Source of the DNA: a virus
DNA: 52,411 nt
Strand: one strand, 5' to 3'
IMG/VR virus record: IMGVR_UViG_3300001352_001640
Location: 3,169 to 55,579 of that record
Both the position numbers and the translations under genes were made by a program. This document shows, in pieces, positions 7,201 through 15,362 of the stretch (within the stretch, counting starts at the first letter, position 1; the number at the start of each line of letters is the position of its first letter). The notes under the pieces are model-generated. The model was given only the letters and a program-made list of their open reading frames with translations. It searched no databases and was not told the origin of the DNA.

Positions 7201-8940
7201 ATGGCGAATCAAAAAATAACGGATTTAAACAAACACACCAAGTTGACAGGTGAAGACTTGTTTATTGTGGTTGACAAAGACGAGTACGGTACATCACCAA
7301 CAGGTGAAACTAAAGCAATCACCGCAAAAACACTAGCGGAACAACTTGCAGAAATAAAACACTCGGATGTCGGCATCCGATTCAGTGAACTTGCAGACGT
7401 ACCCAACGAGTATATCGAAAGTGCAGGATCGTTTGTAAAAATAAATGACACAGGTGACGGTGTTGATTTTACCGAGTCACCTGGTCATTCTGAGATAACC
7501 GTAAAATACGAAGAGTTATTTCAAAGTATTGAAAGCAACCAAGTTATTGTATATCGTGTAGGTGATGTATTGATGCGTGATCCTGCAACCAACACATATA
7601 AACACGCATCATCAGATAATCCAGATTCAGCTGAAGTTGTAGGAGTTATTCGTAAAATCAAAAAAGATATTGAAGGAGACATCGTTCAAGTTAATATCGC
7701 ATTTGGTGGTCATGTAGTTTTCGAAGAACCGGTTCATGTTGAAAAAAGTCAAATTGACAATACATCAGCCATGGCAACCGAGTCAGTCTTGGTTGGAGGA
7801 AAAACCTACTTTTTGGGAAGAATTGGAAAGTTATCAGATTACGATCCTTCTATACAAGTCAATGATAGTGACCCACATATATCAAAACCACTATTAGTTG
7901 CGACAGGTCCTCAATCGGGTATCTTTGTTAATTATCGTGGTTTGCTTTCTGAAAAAACAGACGAACCTCATAAATTTGTGGTTGAATATAGTGCAAGTTG
8001 TAGCAAAATTAAAGTAGGTGACATAGTGCGAGTACGCAGGCGCATCAAACGTAATGTCAATGGAAATTTCGGTAGTGCTATAGAAAATGCTGATAATGCG
8101 TTTGACGGAATGCCCGAAAACATACGACCTGCATATCTAGACTTTGAGAGTGGAGAGTCACCCTATGTATTAGCCAACTCAGCATCACAAGATGCAGAAC
8201 TTGCACATGAAGATGCGTATGCGTGTGAGTTTATTGGAATTGTGACAATTGCGTCTTCTGATTACTTCCAAATACAAACAAGTGGAATGATAACATTTGA
8301 TATGCCGGCATCCGTTATATCGGATGATAACTCTGCCATTGAGAAATCAAATGCAATATTCAAACGAGGATACACATACTATTTGGAGTCATTTGATATA
8401 ACTTCCGACCAAAACACAAATGTTTACACGAAACGTCTTAGACGAACACTTTACGATTATAGCACAGACGAAATAAATGATTACTATGGAAATTCAATTG
8501 TTGATTCTAACATTGAAGATGTAGTAACCGGTATATCTCCATTTAGAAACACCACAATAAACAATCCGTTCGCACGTGATCCAGAAACACAGAAAGTTAC
8601 ATCATATGCCAAACCTGTTTTTTATGCAGTTTCTGAAAATCAAATACTTTTATTGAACCACGCAACATATCCAATGCCGTTTGATGCGTGTAACGCAGTT
8701 AATCCAACTGCAAATCAACCATGTAAAGAATTTACTCAGTCAAAAAGTTTTACAATGAACGAAACACTTGGTGATGTAAATGAATTCTTGGGTGACAAGT
8801 GGTCAGATGCAAATAAGGGTGATACTGCTGATGTTCAATTAATAAATTTCAGTGAATCAACGATCAAACACCAAGTGTGGAAAAAGGTTGAAGAAAATTC
8901 AGCTGCAGGTGTTTGGCAAATGCAAGAAGGAGATACATAA
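7201..8940 (+). CDS. Virion structural protein with two repeated beta modules
   Basis: The 579-residue protein starts ANQKITDLNKHTKLTGEDLFIVVD, an opening common among phage fibre and decoration proteins. Residues about 110-250 form a module with VGDVLMRDP, SAEVVGVIRKI, GGHVVFEEP, GGKTYFLGR and HISKPLLVATGPQSGIFVNYRGL. Residues about 265-400 look like a second, diverged copy (VGDIVRVRR, CEFIGIVT, QTSGMITFDMP, RGYTYYLESFD). The same module occurs in the protein at 9304-11466. Glycine and beta-rich composition and the neighbours point to a tail fibre, head decoration or neck protein; which one cannot be told. The stop TAA shares its last base with the ATG of the next gene. Confidence 0.75.
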   Translation: MANQKITDLNKHTKLTGEDLFIVVDKDEYGTSPTGETKAITAKTLAEQLAEIKHSDVGIRFSELADVPNEYIESAGSFVKINDTGDGVDFTESPGHSEITVKYEELFQSIESNQVIVYRVGDVLMRDPATNTYKHASSDNPDSAEVVGVIRKIKKDIEGDIVQVNIAFGGHVVFEEPVHVEKSQIDNTSAMATESVLVGGKTYFLGRIGKLSDYDPSIQVNDSDPHISKPLLVATGPQSGIFVNYRGLLSEKTDEPHKFVVEYSASCSKIKVGDIVRVRRRIKRNVNGNFGSAIENADNAFDGMPENIRPAYLDFESGESPYVLANSASQDAELAHEDAYACEFIGIVTIASSDYFQIQTSGMITFDMPASVISDDNSAIEKSNAIFKRGYTYYLESFDITSDQNTNVYTKRLRRTLYDYSTDEINDYYGNSIVDSNIEDVVTGISPFRNTTINNPFARDPETQKVTSYAKPVFYAVSENQILLLNHATYPMPFDACNAVNPTANQPCKEFTQSKSFTMNETLGDVNEFLGDKWSDANKGDTADVQLINFSESTIKHQVWKKVEENSAAGVWQMQEGDT

Positions 8941-9293
8941 TGGGTTCTTTATACGACATAGGAAATTTTAGATACAAACACTTTACTTTTTACTCCCCGT
9001 GTGAAGCTGGAAGAGATTGCTTTCCATACGAAGGACAATCGGCACTTATAGACACGGAAATCAAAAACTTTCTAAATAAAGTATGGCCGTATCGTGGAGT
9101 ATTAATCGGTGACTCATCTGAAGGTGATTATGCGTTCGTTACATATGTTCACAACGAACTTGATAATCAACAAACCCCAACACAGATAGTTGACAACATA
9201 TACACATACACCCGTATACAACTTGGAACAGGTGAACCTCAGTGGGTTCAGGCAACAACTCCAAAGAAAACTTTAGAAAGAACAACATCTTAG
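8940..9293 (+). CDS. Hypothetical protein of the structural block, 117 residues
   Basis: I choose ATG 8940 (MGSLYDIGNFRYKHFTFYS) as start. It overlaps the preceding stop (TAATG) and is preceded by a strong Shine-Dalgarno sequence AGAAGGAGAT, whereas the upstream in-frame start candidate at 8913 lies inside the previous gene without one. The protein is soluble and aromatic-rich (WPYRGVLIGDSSEGDYAFVTYVHNEL) with four cysteines or fewer. No family is recognised. Tight coupling between two structural genes suggests a virion component or an assembly partner of the protein at 7201-8940. Confidence 0.7.
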   Translation: MGSLYDIGNFRYKHFTFYSPCEAGRDCFPYEGQSALIDTEIKNFLNKVWPYRGVLIGDSSEGDYAFVTYVHNELDNQQTPTQIVDNIYTYTRIQLGTGEPQWVQATTPKKTLERTTS

Positions 9294-9303
9294 AAAAATA
9301 GTT

Positions 9304-11466
9304 ATGGCAACGTTACAACATAGATCAGCATTCAACCTCAGAGGAAGTCTTCCCTTGGGTGGAAGTGCAGTACAAACAATTGATTCAACTTGTGATGGAG
9401 TAGTTCTTGACAACATACACGAACAAGTAAGACAGGCTGCAAACGATTATAAATGGGAAACCAACCGAACTGCAATGCGGGCAAACTTAAAATATAATTG
9501 CCCCAAGGTTGGAGACGCAGTTAGATGGGACCCATCAATAAACGGATTTAATTTATCATATGCGATGTTTGATACAAACAACCCCACCGACCAAGAACAT
9601 ATGGTAGAAGTTGTGGGTATAGTTGAAAGTGTCACAGTTGATTGCACAGGTGACGGAATTGATTTCACAAACGATGACACAGAAACCAATGCAGTTATTG
9701 TACTGAGTGGCCAAGTTTCATTCAACACCTTACCAACCGAATCTAGTTTAAATCCAGGTATGGTATATTATTTATGGGACAAAGGTTCTCCTCAAACACT
9801 TGCTCTAGCAAATAATGTGGTGGGTGACACACACGAACCTGTAATCAGCAAACCATTATTTTTAGCAACAGGAACAAATTCCGCAATAGTTTTGACATAT
9901 CGTCCTCTAACAGGATCACCAACAGGTGGTAAACCTAGATCAGAATCATATGAGGTTGATGTTAAAAACATCACAAGTGGGTGGAGAGTCAAAGTAAAAA
10001 ATACTTCTGTTGTATCATCAAAACATCCACTCGTTGTGCAACTTGATTACGACAGAGCAGTTGGTCCACGTAGCAACCTAAACGGAAACGAAGTGTACTC
10101 AATGTTCAAGCACATTGGTATATTACATGACGAAATTGTTGCCAGTACAACTGTAGATGCAAACGGAATGACGACACTATTAAACGAAATAGAATTTGAT
10201 GTAGACATAAATTCAGAGTTTGGTATAAGTGGAGGTATTGCCGGTAATGCTGAAAACGGAGTAAATGGTGTTGGTAGATTGACAGTTAGTTTAAAATCAA
10301 ACACAACAGGATCAATGAGTGCAAGTGCATTAAGTTCACTTATACCACTACATACAACTCCGAGATATTTAAGAAAACCATCAGTTCAACTTTTAACAAA
10401 ATGCAACGACACGAATGCATTGGGCAACATAACCACAAACGATCCTAACATTCCGGACTTGAAAGTAACTCAAGACGGAACAACACAGAATGACATTCAA
10501 GAAGGTATTGTATATGAAATTAAACTACTTGAGGCAGGTGGTGAGTGGGTGCATCGTGGTGGAGAAGACGAAGTTAATTACGTTCCAATGGCAGACGAAC
10601 TACATTTTGAAATCAGTAGTTCTGCACTAGACAAACCAATCAGAAGTTCACTTGAACTGCACCACCCAGACAACAATACAGGAAACGGAGCTTCAGTTGA
10701 AGTTATTCCTGTTAATGATTCTGGAAAAGGACTAACAAAAAGTAAAGTTTATTTCAAATTTATAAACGCAGACGGAACGGATTTACACAAAAACCACTGG
10801 GCATACTCACTTGGAATTGCAGGACGTTCGTGTGATGATAAAATATGTTGTGATACATCAACACACATAAACATTGATGTAGAGCGTCTTGGATTAACAA
10901 ATGCAGATGCACCTCTTAGTGATTTACTTGATGCAGATGATTCATATATGAACAATAAGGCAGCTGCTAGGTTGTATTCACTTGATCCAAACCAACTTCC
11001 GTCAATAACTAACTATGGTTCAGGTGATCCACTAATTGCGTCATTTAAGAATGCAAGAGAAGGTACAACACTTTGCTACTCAGGTAATATTCAACCAGGA
11101 AGCGAACCTTCGTTTATGGCATTATACTTTAACGATGCAAAACGGATACCATCAAGTGATCGTACCGCAAAGGCATATGATCCAAGATACATTGCAATTG
11201 AGATTGGGGCGCAAGACTCACTACAAGACCAAACAATAACAATAACACTAAAACGTGATACAGACGATCAAGTGTGCATTGAACTTGAGTTTGACGGAAG
11301 TGCAACTGGAACTCATTATACATTTGAAGAATTGTACGCAGAGGGTAAGGTAAAAAGTTGGGGAAGTAAACTTGATAGTCATAACTACTTCGGCAATATA
11401 GCACCCACCTCCACGGTGGATGGATCTTTTGGTAACACAAACGAATCTACAACCACCAATGGATAA
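9304..11466 (+). CDS. Large virion structural protein sharing a module with its neighbour
   Basis: This 720-residue protein is rich in beta-type sequence, glycine, serine and asparagine, like a phage fibre or decoration protein. Residues about 55-205 repeat the module seen twice in the protein at 7201-8940: VGDAVRWDPSING, HMVEVVGIVESV, VLSGQVSFNTL, LNPGMVYYLWDKG and VISKPLFLATGTNSAIVLTYRPL. The remaining 500 residues are unlike the neighbour, with several cysteine-containing segments (SCDDKICCD at about 512) and no recognised domain. The last eight bases overlap the start of the glycosyltransferase gene. A virion role is inferred from composition, module sharing and position. Confidence 0.75.
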   Translation: MATLQHRSAFNLRGSLPLGGSAVQTIDSTCDGVVLDNIHEQVRQAANDYKWETNRTAMRANLKYNCPKVGDAVRWDPSINGFNLSYAMFDTNNPTDQEHMVEVVGIVESVTVDCTGDGIDFTNDDTETNAVIVLSGQVSFNTLPTESSLNPGMVYYLWDKGSPQTLALANNVVGDTHEPVISKPLFLATGTNSAIVLTYRPLTGSPTGGKPRSESYEVDVKNITSGWRVKVKNTSVVSSKHPLVVQLDYDRAVGPRSNLNGNEVYSMFKHIGILHDEIVASTTVDANGMTTLLNEIEFDVDINSEFGISGGIAGNAENGVNGVGRLTVSLKSNTTGSMSASALSSLIPLHTTPRYLRKPSVQLLTKCNDTNALGNITTNDPNIPDLKVTQDGTTQNDIQEGIVYEIKLLEAGGEWVHRGGEDEVNYVPMADELHFEISSSALDKPIRSSLELHHPDNNTGNGASVEVIPVNDSGKGLTKSKVYFKFINADGTDLHKNHWAYSLGIAGRSCDDKICCDTSTHINIDVERLGLTNADAPLSDLLDADDSYMNNKAAARLYSLDPNQLPSITNYGSGDPLIASFKNAREGTTLCYSGNIQPGSEPSFMALYFNDAKRIPSSDRTAKAYDPRYIAIEIGAQDSLQDQTITITLKRDTDDQVCIELEFDGSATGTHYTFEELYAEGKVKSWGSKLDSHNYFGNIAPTSTVDGSFGNTNESTTTNG

Positions 11467-12835
11467 GCAAAATATCACAATAGTAGTTCCTATATATAAC
11501 TTAGGATCTTTTAGGTTTAATAATTTTTGCTTTTTGGTAAAAAAATTAAACAATCTCGGTTGTTCTGTTATTGTAGTTGAACAACGATCAGACAGAACAG
11601 GACCCGTTGAGCAGATAGTTCTTAGTTTAGAAAACGTATCCCACTCACTTGTTGAGGTGGACGGTTTGGATTTCAATAAATCAAAATTAATAAATTATGC
11701 GTTTAAGAGAGTGTACACTGAGTTCATGTGGGTGGTGGACGGTGACTTTTACACAAACTTTAAAGATGTCATCACCGATGCTGATAGTTCATCTGACTTG
11801 ATAGTACCGTTTAGTGAAGTTTTGTTTTTAAACAAACAAGAATCTAATAATTTACACACATCTGGTAGTGTACTATTAAATCACGATGAAAAATACAAAA
11901 CCAACAATCAAGAAGGTAAATTTTCCTTTATAGTAAGATCGTCCGTATTTTCTAATTGCAAAGGAATGAATGAAGATTTTTACGGATGGGGATTTCAAGA
12001 CTTGGATTTCGTGGAAAATAGATTAATGGGTGACGAGTTGAAATCACGTGTGCAAATCAGGGCGTATCATATGTTCCACTTACCTCAATCAAAAGACAAC
12101 ATAGAGATAAACCGAAAGTTATATTTAAACTACAAAGAAGTTAATATCAAACAGGTTGTAAAAGATAAATTAAAAGAATATGTGGGTCAGGCAAATCAAC
12201 TAAGTCAAAGCAAAACCGACTTATACACCAAAAAACACAAACCGAAAACCACAGAAACCAACACATCGGTAAAAACAAAAATTACTAAACGTGTAGTTAA
12301 CAAGTGGAGTAAACCAACTTTTGGAATTTTGTATTCATGTAATAGCAAAATATACTACCCAACCAACGATGTTATTACAATTCGAGACACTACACTTGTA
12401 GAGTATAAACGAATAAACGGAAAACTTTCAAAGTTGTCCACAAAAAAGCATTTTTTATATTACTACATGGAATACATATGTCATGTATATGGTATGTTCA
12501 GCTCAAACGAATCAGTTTTGTTTGCAAATGATAGTTTTTGTAAATCCCATGAGCAACTTGCTGATTTTTCGGAAAAGTTGAAACATATAAGCAACGGAAA
12601 TATCCTTAATTTAGATGATTCTAACTTCATGTTCGTACACGAAGAGCAGAACATAAAACAAGGTGGAACTAGCAAAAAATTCTCTCCACAGGGATGCTTT
12701 TTCGTAAACACGGACTTGATTCTTAAAAAGAAATTTGATTTTTATTACAACCTATATACAAAGTTTGGGAACATGACAAACGAGCAAATTGGAGAGTATA
12801 CATCAAAAATTCGTTCTATTTTTCTTGACAATTAA
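11459..12835 (+). CDS. Glycosyltransferase, GT2/GT7C-like, with extra C-terminal domain
   Basis: The start is ATG 11459 (MDKQNITIVVPIYNLGSF), which overlaps the preceding stop in the arrangement ATGGATAA; a longer frame to 11420 exists but would run inside the previous gene. Residues 94-96 are DGD, the metal-binding motif, in MWVVDGDFYTNF. Residues 170-185 (MNEDFYGWGFQDLDF) match the acceptor-side signature GWG.[QE]D of galactosyltransferase-like and polypeptide GalNAc-transferase-like enzymes. After residue 270 comes a domain of about 190 residues with no recognised motif (FGILYSCNSKIYYPTNDVI). Its tight link to a structural gene suggests it may glycosylate a virion protein; this is inference. 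Confidence 0.8.
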   Translation: MDKQNITIVVPIYNLGSFRFNNFCFLVKKLNNLGCSVIVVEQRSDRTGPVEQIVLSLENVSHSLVEVDGLDFNKSKLINYAFKRVYTEFMWVVDGDFYTNFKDVITDADSSSDLIVPFSEVLFLNKQESNNLHTSGSVLLNHDEKYKTNNQEGKFSFIVRSSVFSNCKGMNEDFYGWGFQDLDFVENRLMGDELKSRVQIRAYHMFHLPQSKDNIEINRKLYLNYKEVNIKQVVKDKLKEYVGQANQLSQSKTDLYTKKHKPKTTETNTSVKTKITKRVVNKWSKPTFGILYSCNSKIYYPTNDVITIRDTTLVEYKRINGKLSKLSTKKHFLYYYMEYICHVYGMFSSNESVLFANDSFCKSHEQLADFSEKLKHISNGNILNLDDSNFMFVHEEQNIKQGGTSKKFSPQGCFFVNTDLILKKKFDFYYNLYTKFGNMTNEQIGEYTSKIRSIFLDN

Positions 12836-12860
12836 AAAAACGTTTAGTAGTATAGGTTCT

Positions 12861-13529
12861 GTGAAAAATTATACAGAAACTGAATTAGAACAAAACTACA
12901 CGGCATTCCTTAAGTTTATTGAAGATACATTTACAGGAGACCGACAGGAAAAGTTGCTATATATGTACGGTACCGATGACAATTGCTTTGGTTTACGGGC
13001 ATTAACTGCTCCTGCAAGTGGAACAATACATTATCACAACGCATATGACGGAGGTTATATTGACCATGTAATGAATGTGTGTCGTGCAGCTAGAGGACAA
13101 AAAGTTCTACTACAGAGTTTGGGAGCAAGAATTGATTTTACAGATGACGAACTAATGTTTTCGGCACTTAACCATGATTTGGGTAAGTTAGGTTCACTTG
13201 ACGGTGAGCAATACCAACCGAATGATAGTGATTGGCACATCAAAAATCAGGGTAAGTTATATAAAATGAACACAGACATCCAATGGATGAGTGTAACAGA
13301 TCGTTCAGTATTTATATTACAACACTTTGATATCAAGTATACCGAAAAGGAGTTTCTCGCAATAAAATTATCAGACGGAATGTACGATGATTCTAACATT
13401 CAGTATCTAAAATCCTTTAATCCAGATAACGGACTTAGAACTGAACTTCCACGGGTGCTTCATTGGGCAGATCATATGTCATGTGTATTAGAGAAATCAC
13501 TAACAGACGAAAATTTTAAATTTGAATAG
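12861..13529 (+). CDS. HD-domain phosphohydrolase
   Basis: The protein has the HD metal-binding pattern: TIHYHNAYDGGYIDHVMNV supplies the first histidines, followed by ALNHDLGKLG with the HD pair, and a later aspartate in KLSDGMYDD. HD proteins of this type hydrolyse phosphate esters, often of nucleotides; the substrate is not known here. The frame extends upstream to 12789 without any ATG. I prefer GTG 12861 (222 residues), which follows the previous stop by 25 bases and has ATAGG seven bases upstream; TTG codons at 12789 and 12825 are alternatives. From memory similar HD proteins are frequent in marine T4-like phages. Confidence 0.8.
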   Translation: MKNYTETELEQNYTAFLKFIEDTFTGDRQEKLLYMYGTDDNCFGLRALTAPASGTIHYHNAYDGGYIDHVMNVCRAARGQKVLLQSLGARIDFTDDELMFSALNHDLGKLGSLDGEQYQPNDSDWHIKNQGKLYKMNTDIQWMSVTDRSVFILQHFDIKYTEKEFLAIKLSDGMYDDSNIQYLKSFNPDNGLRTELPRVLHWADHMSCVLEKSLTDENFKFE

Positions 13530-13558
13530 TGATATTTGACAAATTTAACATTTTATAG

Positions 13559-13568
13559 TATATTTATA
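13559..13568 (+). promoter_or_regulatory. Candidate promoter motif TATATTTATA ahead of hsp20
   Basis: An exact TATATTTATA copy lies in the gap between the HD gene and hsp20. A transcript starting shortly after it would carry a leader of about 70 bases that contains two hairpins. This spacing fits a promoter better than the copies that touch start codons. Confidence 0.4.
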
Positions 13569-13573
13569 CCATA

Positions 13574-13622
13574 AGACAATGCTCAACTGAGATTGTCTAA
13601 CGAATGCCCACATCGGGATTTG
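13574..13622 (+). promoter_or_regulatory. Tandem bulged hairpins in the hsp20 leader
   Basis: Hairpin 1: AGACAAT (13574-13580) pairs with ATTGTCT (13592-13598), G13581 is bulged, CTC (13582-13584) pairs with GAG (13589-13591), loop AACT. Hairpin 2: CGAAT (13601-13605) pairs with ATTTG (13618-13622, one G-U pair), G13606 is bulged, CCC (13607-13609) pairs with GGG (13615-13617), loop ACATC. Both have a single bulged G on the 5' arm. The Shine-Dalgarno AGGAA (13632-13637) is outside both. No T-run follows, so these are not terminators. They may stabilise the mRNA or sense temperature. Confidence 0.6.
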
Positions 13623-13644
13623 TAACTAAAATAGGAAACATAAA

Positions 13645-14142
13645 ATGAAAAACTACGGATTACACAAGTCCAACGGAACAGGACTTAATAAACACGTTCC
13701 AACACTAAGAGACGAATTTTTGATACCATTCGACTCGTTGTTTGATAAAGTTGTAGGTCAGGCCTTCCCAAACTTTGGACAAGAGTTTGGAGTAAATTTC
13801 TTCGGAAATAGTTCATACCCAAGAGTAAATGTCGCGGATCATAAAAAAGAAATTCGCATAGAAGCTGAAATTGCAGGTCTTGCTAAAGATGATGTGTCGG
13901 TTGAGTATGAAGATGGTCTTCTTACCATTGCGGGAGACAAAAAATCAGAAATACTAGATCCAGATGTAACATATGTGTATAAAGAACTTAAACGATCTTC
14001 GTTCAAACGTTCGTTTAAAGTAGATGAAACCACATTACAGGTAAACAACATATCAGCCAAGTTTGACAACGGAATACTGAATGTTATTATTCCCAAAAAG
14101 GAAGTAGTTGAAACTAAATCAAAGAAAGTCAAAATTCTTTAA
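13645..14142 (+). CDS. Small heat-shock protein, Hsp20/alpha-crystallin family
   Basis: This 165-residue protein has the alpha-crystallin domain at residues about 59-150: YPRVNVADHKKEIRIEAEIAGLAKDDVSVE, then DGLLTIAGDKK, and the signature AKFDNGILNVIIPKK at 138-152. The N-terminal 55 residues are the usual variable region. Small heat-shock proteins hold unfolding proteins in a refoldable state without ATP; in phages they may assist virion assembly or protect host proteins. From memory Hsp20 genes are a hallmark of marine T4-like phages. The gene stands alone between a candidate promoter with structured leader and a strong terminator, so it is probably its own transcription unit. Confidence 0.93.
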   Translation: MKNYGLHKSNGTGLNKHVPTLRDEFLIPFDSLFDKVVGQAFPNFGQEFGVNFFGNSSYPRVNVADHKKEIRIEAEIAGLAKDDVSVEYEDGLLTIAGDKKSEILDPDVTYVYKELKRSSFKRSFKVDETTLQVNNISAKFDNGILNVIIPKKEVVETKSKKVKIL

Positions 14143-14172
14143 TATTTGGTTTAAACTATTGTATTAATTTAA

Positions 14173-14200
14173 GGGGGTAATTTTTTTACCCTCTTTTTTT
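14173..14200 (+). terminator. Rho-independent terminator after hsp20
   Basis: GGGTAA (14175-14180) pairs with TTACCC (14186-14191), extended by G14174-T14192 and G14173-C14193, with a five-T loop. Seven T residues follow at 14194-14200. This is a standard intrinsic terminator 31 bases after the hsp20 stop. Confidence 0.8.
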
Positions 14201-14210
14201 ATAATTATAT

Positions 14211-14220
14211 TATATTTATA
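14211..14220 (+). promoter_or_regulatory. Candidate promoter motif TATATTTATA after the terminator
   Basis: An exact TATATTTATA copy sits ten bases after the T-run of the hsp20 terminator and 47 bases before the next ATG. A promoter is expected here because the terminator should stop upstream transcription, which strengthens the promoter reading of this motif. Confidence 0.45.
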
Positions 14221-14267
14221 GTCATTGAAGACATCACATAAAATGGAACTTGGGGATATATATTAAT

Positions 14268-15362
14268 ATGAAGGTATTTACTGCAATCATAGGAGGACTT
14301 GCACTGGCAGTAGCAGGAACTGCAGCTTTCTTTTCGGTACGAGGTATTGGTTTATTGTTTGCAGGAGCAGCCATTGCCGTTATGATAATGGCGGGTGTTC
14401 TTGAGGCAGGTAAACTTGCTATGACTTCTTTTTTATATCGTTATTGGGAACGAATTCCGAGATTGTTAAAATGGTACTGCACGATTGCAGTTGTGGTTTT
14501 AATTGGAATAACGTCACTTGGTATTTATGGATTTTTGAGTGATGCATACGATGACACTCGTTCAAGGGTGGAAATGCACGAAAGCAACATTGAAACTTTA
14601 AACAAAGAAATTGTTGTTATTGAAACTGAGATTAAAACCTTAAAGAACACAGATATCACAGTCGAGGGTAAGAAAACAGAAACAATCGCAGGTTTTCAAA
14701 AAATCTACGATGATTATGTTAGTGATAGAAGAAACAGACAAGAAGCTTTATCTTCACGGAACAAAGGTGATGCAGAAGTAAGAGCTAATCGTAGACAACA
14801 ATTACTTGATCGTCTTTCAACATTAGACTCTTCAAAAACTGCAATAGAGTCTAAGGGTGGTGGGTTATTTTCAAGTAACAAAAAGAAAATAGAAGAATTA
14901 AAAGTTGCTCAACAACCAGAACGAGATTCCATTGCGTCTTCACTATCATCAATTTCAGAAGAAGAAAGTTCCGCAACAAAATCATACAATTCTGCACTTA
15001 CAAAGATAGATGACGAGATTGCAACAGAATACGATAAATTTGTGGAAAAGGTAAATGGACTTCGTGATACAACAAATGATTTAGATAATGTATCTGTTAT
15101 TGAAGACAAATATACCAAGATAAAATCAAATCAAGCAGATATACTTGTAGAAAAAGAAGGAATTCGTGCAACGGATATAGGAAGTTTTCGTTTTATTGCA
15201 GAATCATTTAATATGCCAGTTGATCAAGTTGTTAAGTGGTTTATTATTGTGATCGTTTTAGTATTCGACCCGGTGGCAGTTGCACTTGTGTTAGCATATA
15301 ACATTATGGTAGGTGGAAAAATGACTCTGGGAGAAGAGTTACCGAAAAAAAAAATTGGATAG
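14268..15362 (+). CDS. Membrane protein with long coiled coil (zero-frame product)
   Basis: I choose ATG 14268 ([15 protein letters not shown]); an in-frame TTG lies 18 bases upstream. GGGGA at 14252-14256 is a possible ribosome binding site. The 364-residue product has hydrophobic segments at about residues 4-22, 27-45 and 68-90, a charged coiled-coil region at about 100-300 (for example [20 protein letters not shown]), and a last membrane segment at about 321-350 ([23 protein letters not shown]). The final stretch reads EELPKKKIG and stops at TAG 15360. A ten-A run directly before the stop and an open -1 frame beyond suggest a second, longer product of 563 residues. Function is unknown; a role in the host inner membrane is inferred. 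Confidence 0.8.
   Translation: MKVFTAIIGGLALAVAGTAAFFSVRGIGLLFAGAAIAVMIMAGVLEAGKLAMTSFLYRYWERIPRLLKWYCTIAVVVLIGITSLGIYGFLSDAYDDTRSRVEMHESNIETLNKEIVVIETEIKTLKNTDITVEGKKTETIAGFQKIYDDYVSDRRNRQEALSSRNKGDAEVRANRRQQLLDRLSTLDSSKTAIESKGGGLFSSNKKKIEELKVAQQPERDSIASSLSSISEEESSATKSYNSALTKIDDEIATEYDKFVEKVNGLRDTTNDLDNVSVIEDKYTKIKSNQADILVEKEGIRATDIGSFRFIAESFNMPVDQVVKWFIIVIVLVFDPVAVALVLAYNIMVGGKMTLGEELPKKKIG
15329..15354 (+). promoter_or_regulatory. Probable -1 frameshift (or transcript slippage) site
   Basis: Ten consecutive A residues (15345-15354) precede the zero-frame stop TAG at 15360. A Shine-Dalgarno-like GGGAG lies at 15329-15333, 11 bases before the run, the arrangement that stimulates -1 frameshifting in bacterial dnaX. 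A slip on AAA AAA changes KKKIG-stop into [14 protein letters not shown] and joins the open -1 frame. No initiation codon (ATG, GTG or TTG) exists in the -1 frame between its upstream stop (15299-15301) and 15743. Confidence 0.65.

Noticed and set aside
11248-11676. 142-residue minus-strand frame across the junction of the structural and glycosyltransferase genes
   Set aside because: Both plus-strand genes are clear, their overlap is of the usual coupled type, and the antisense product has no recognisable feature.
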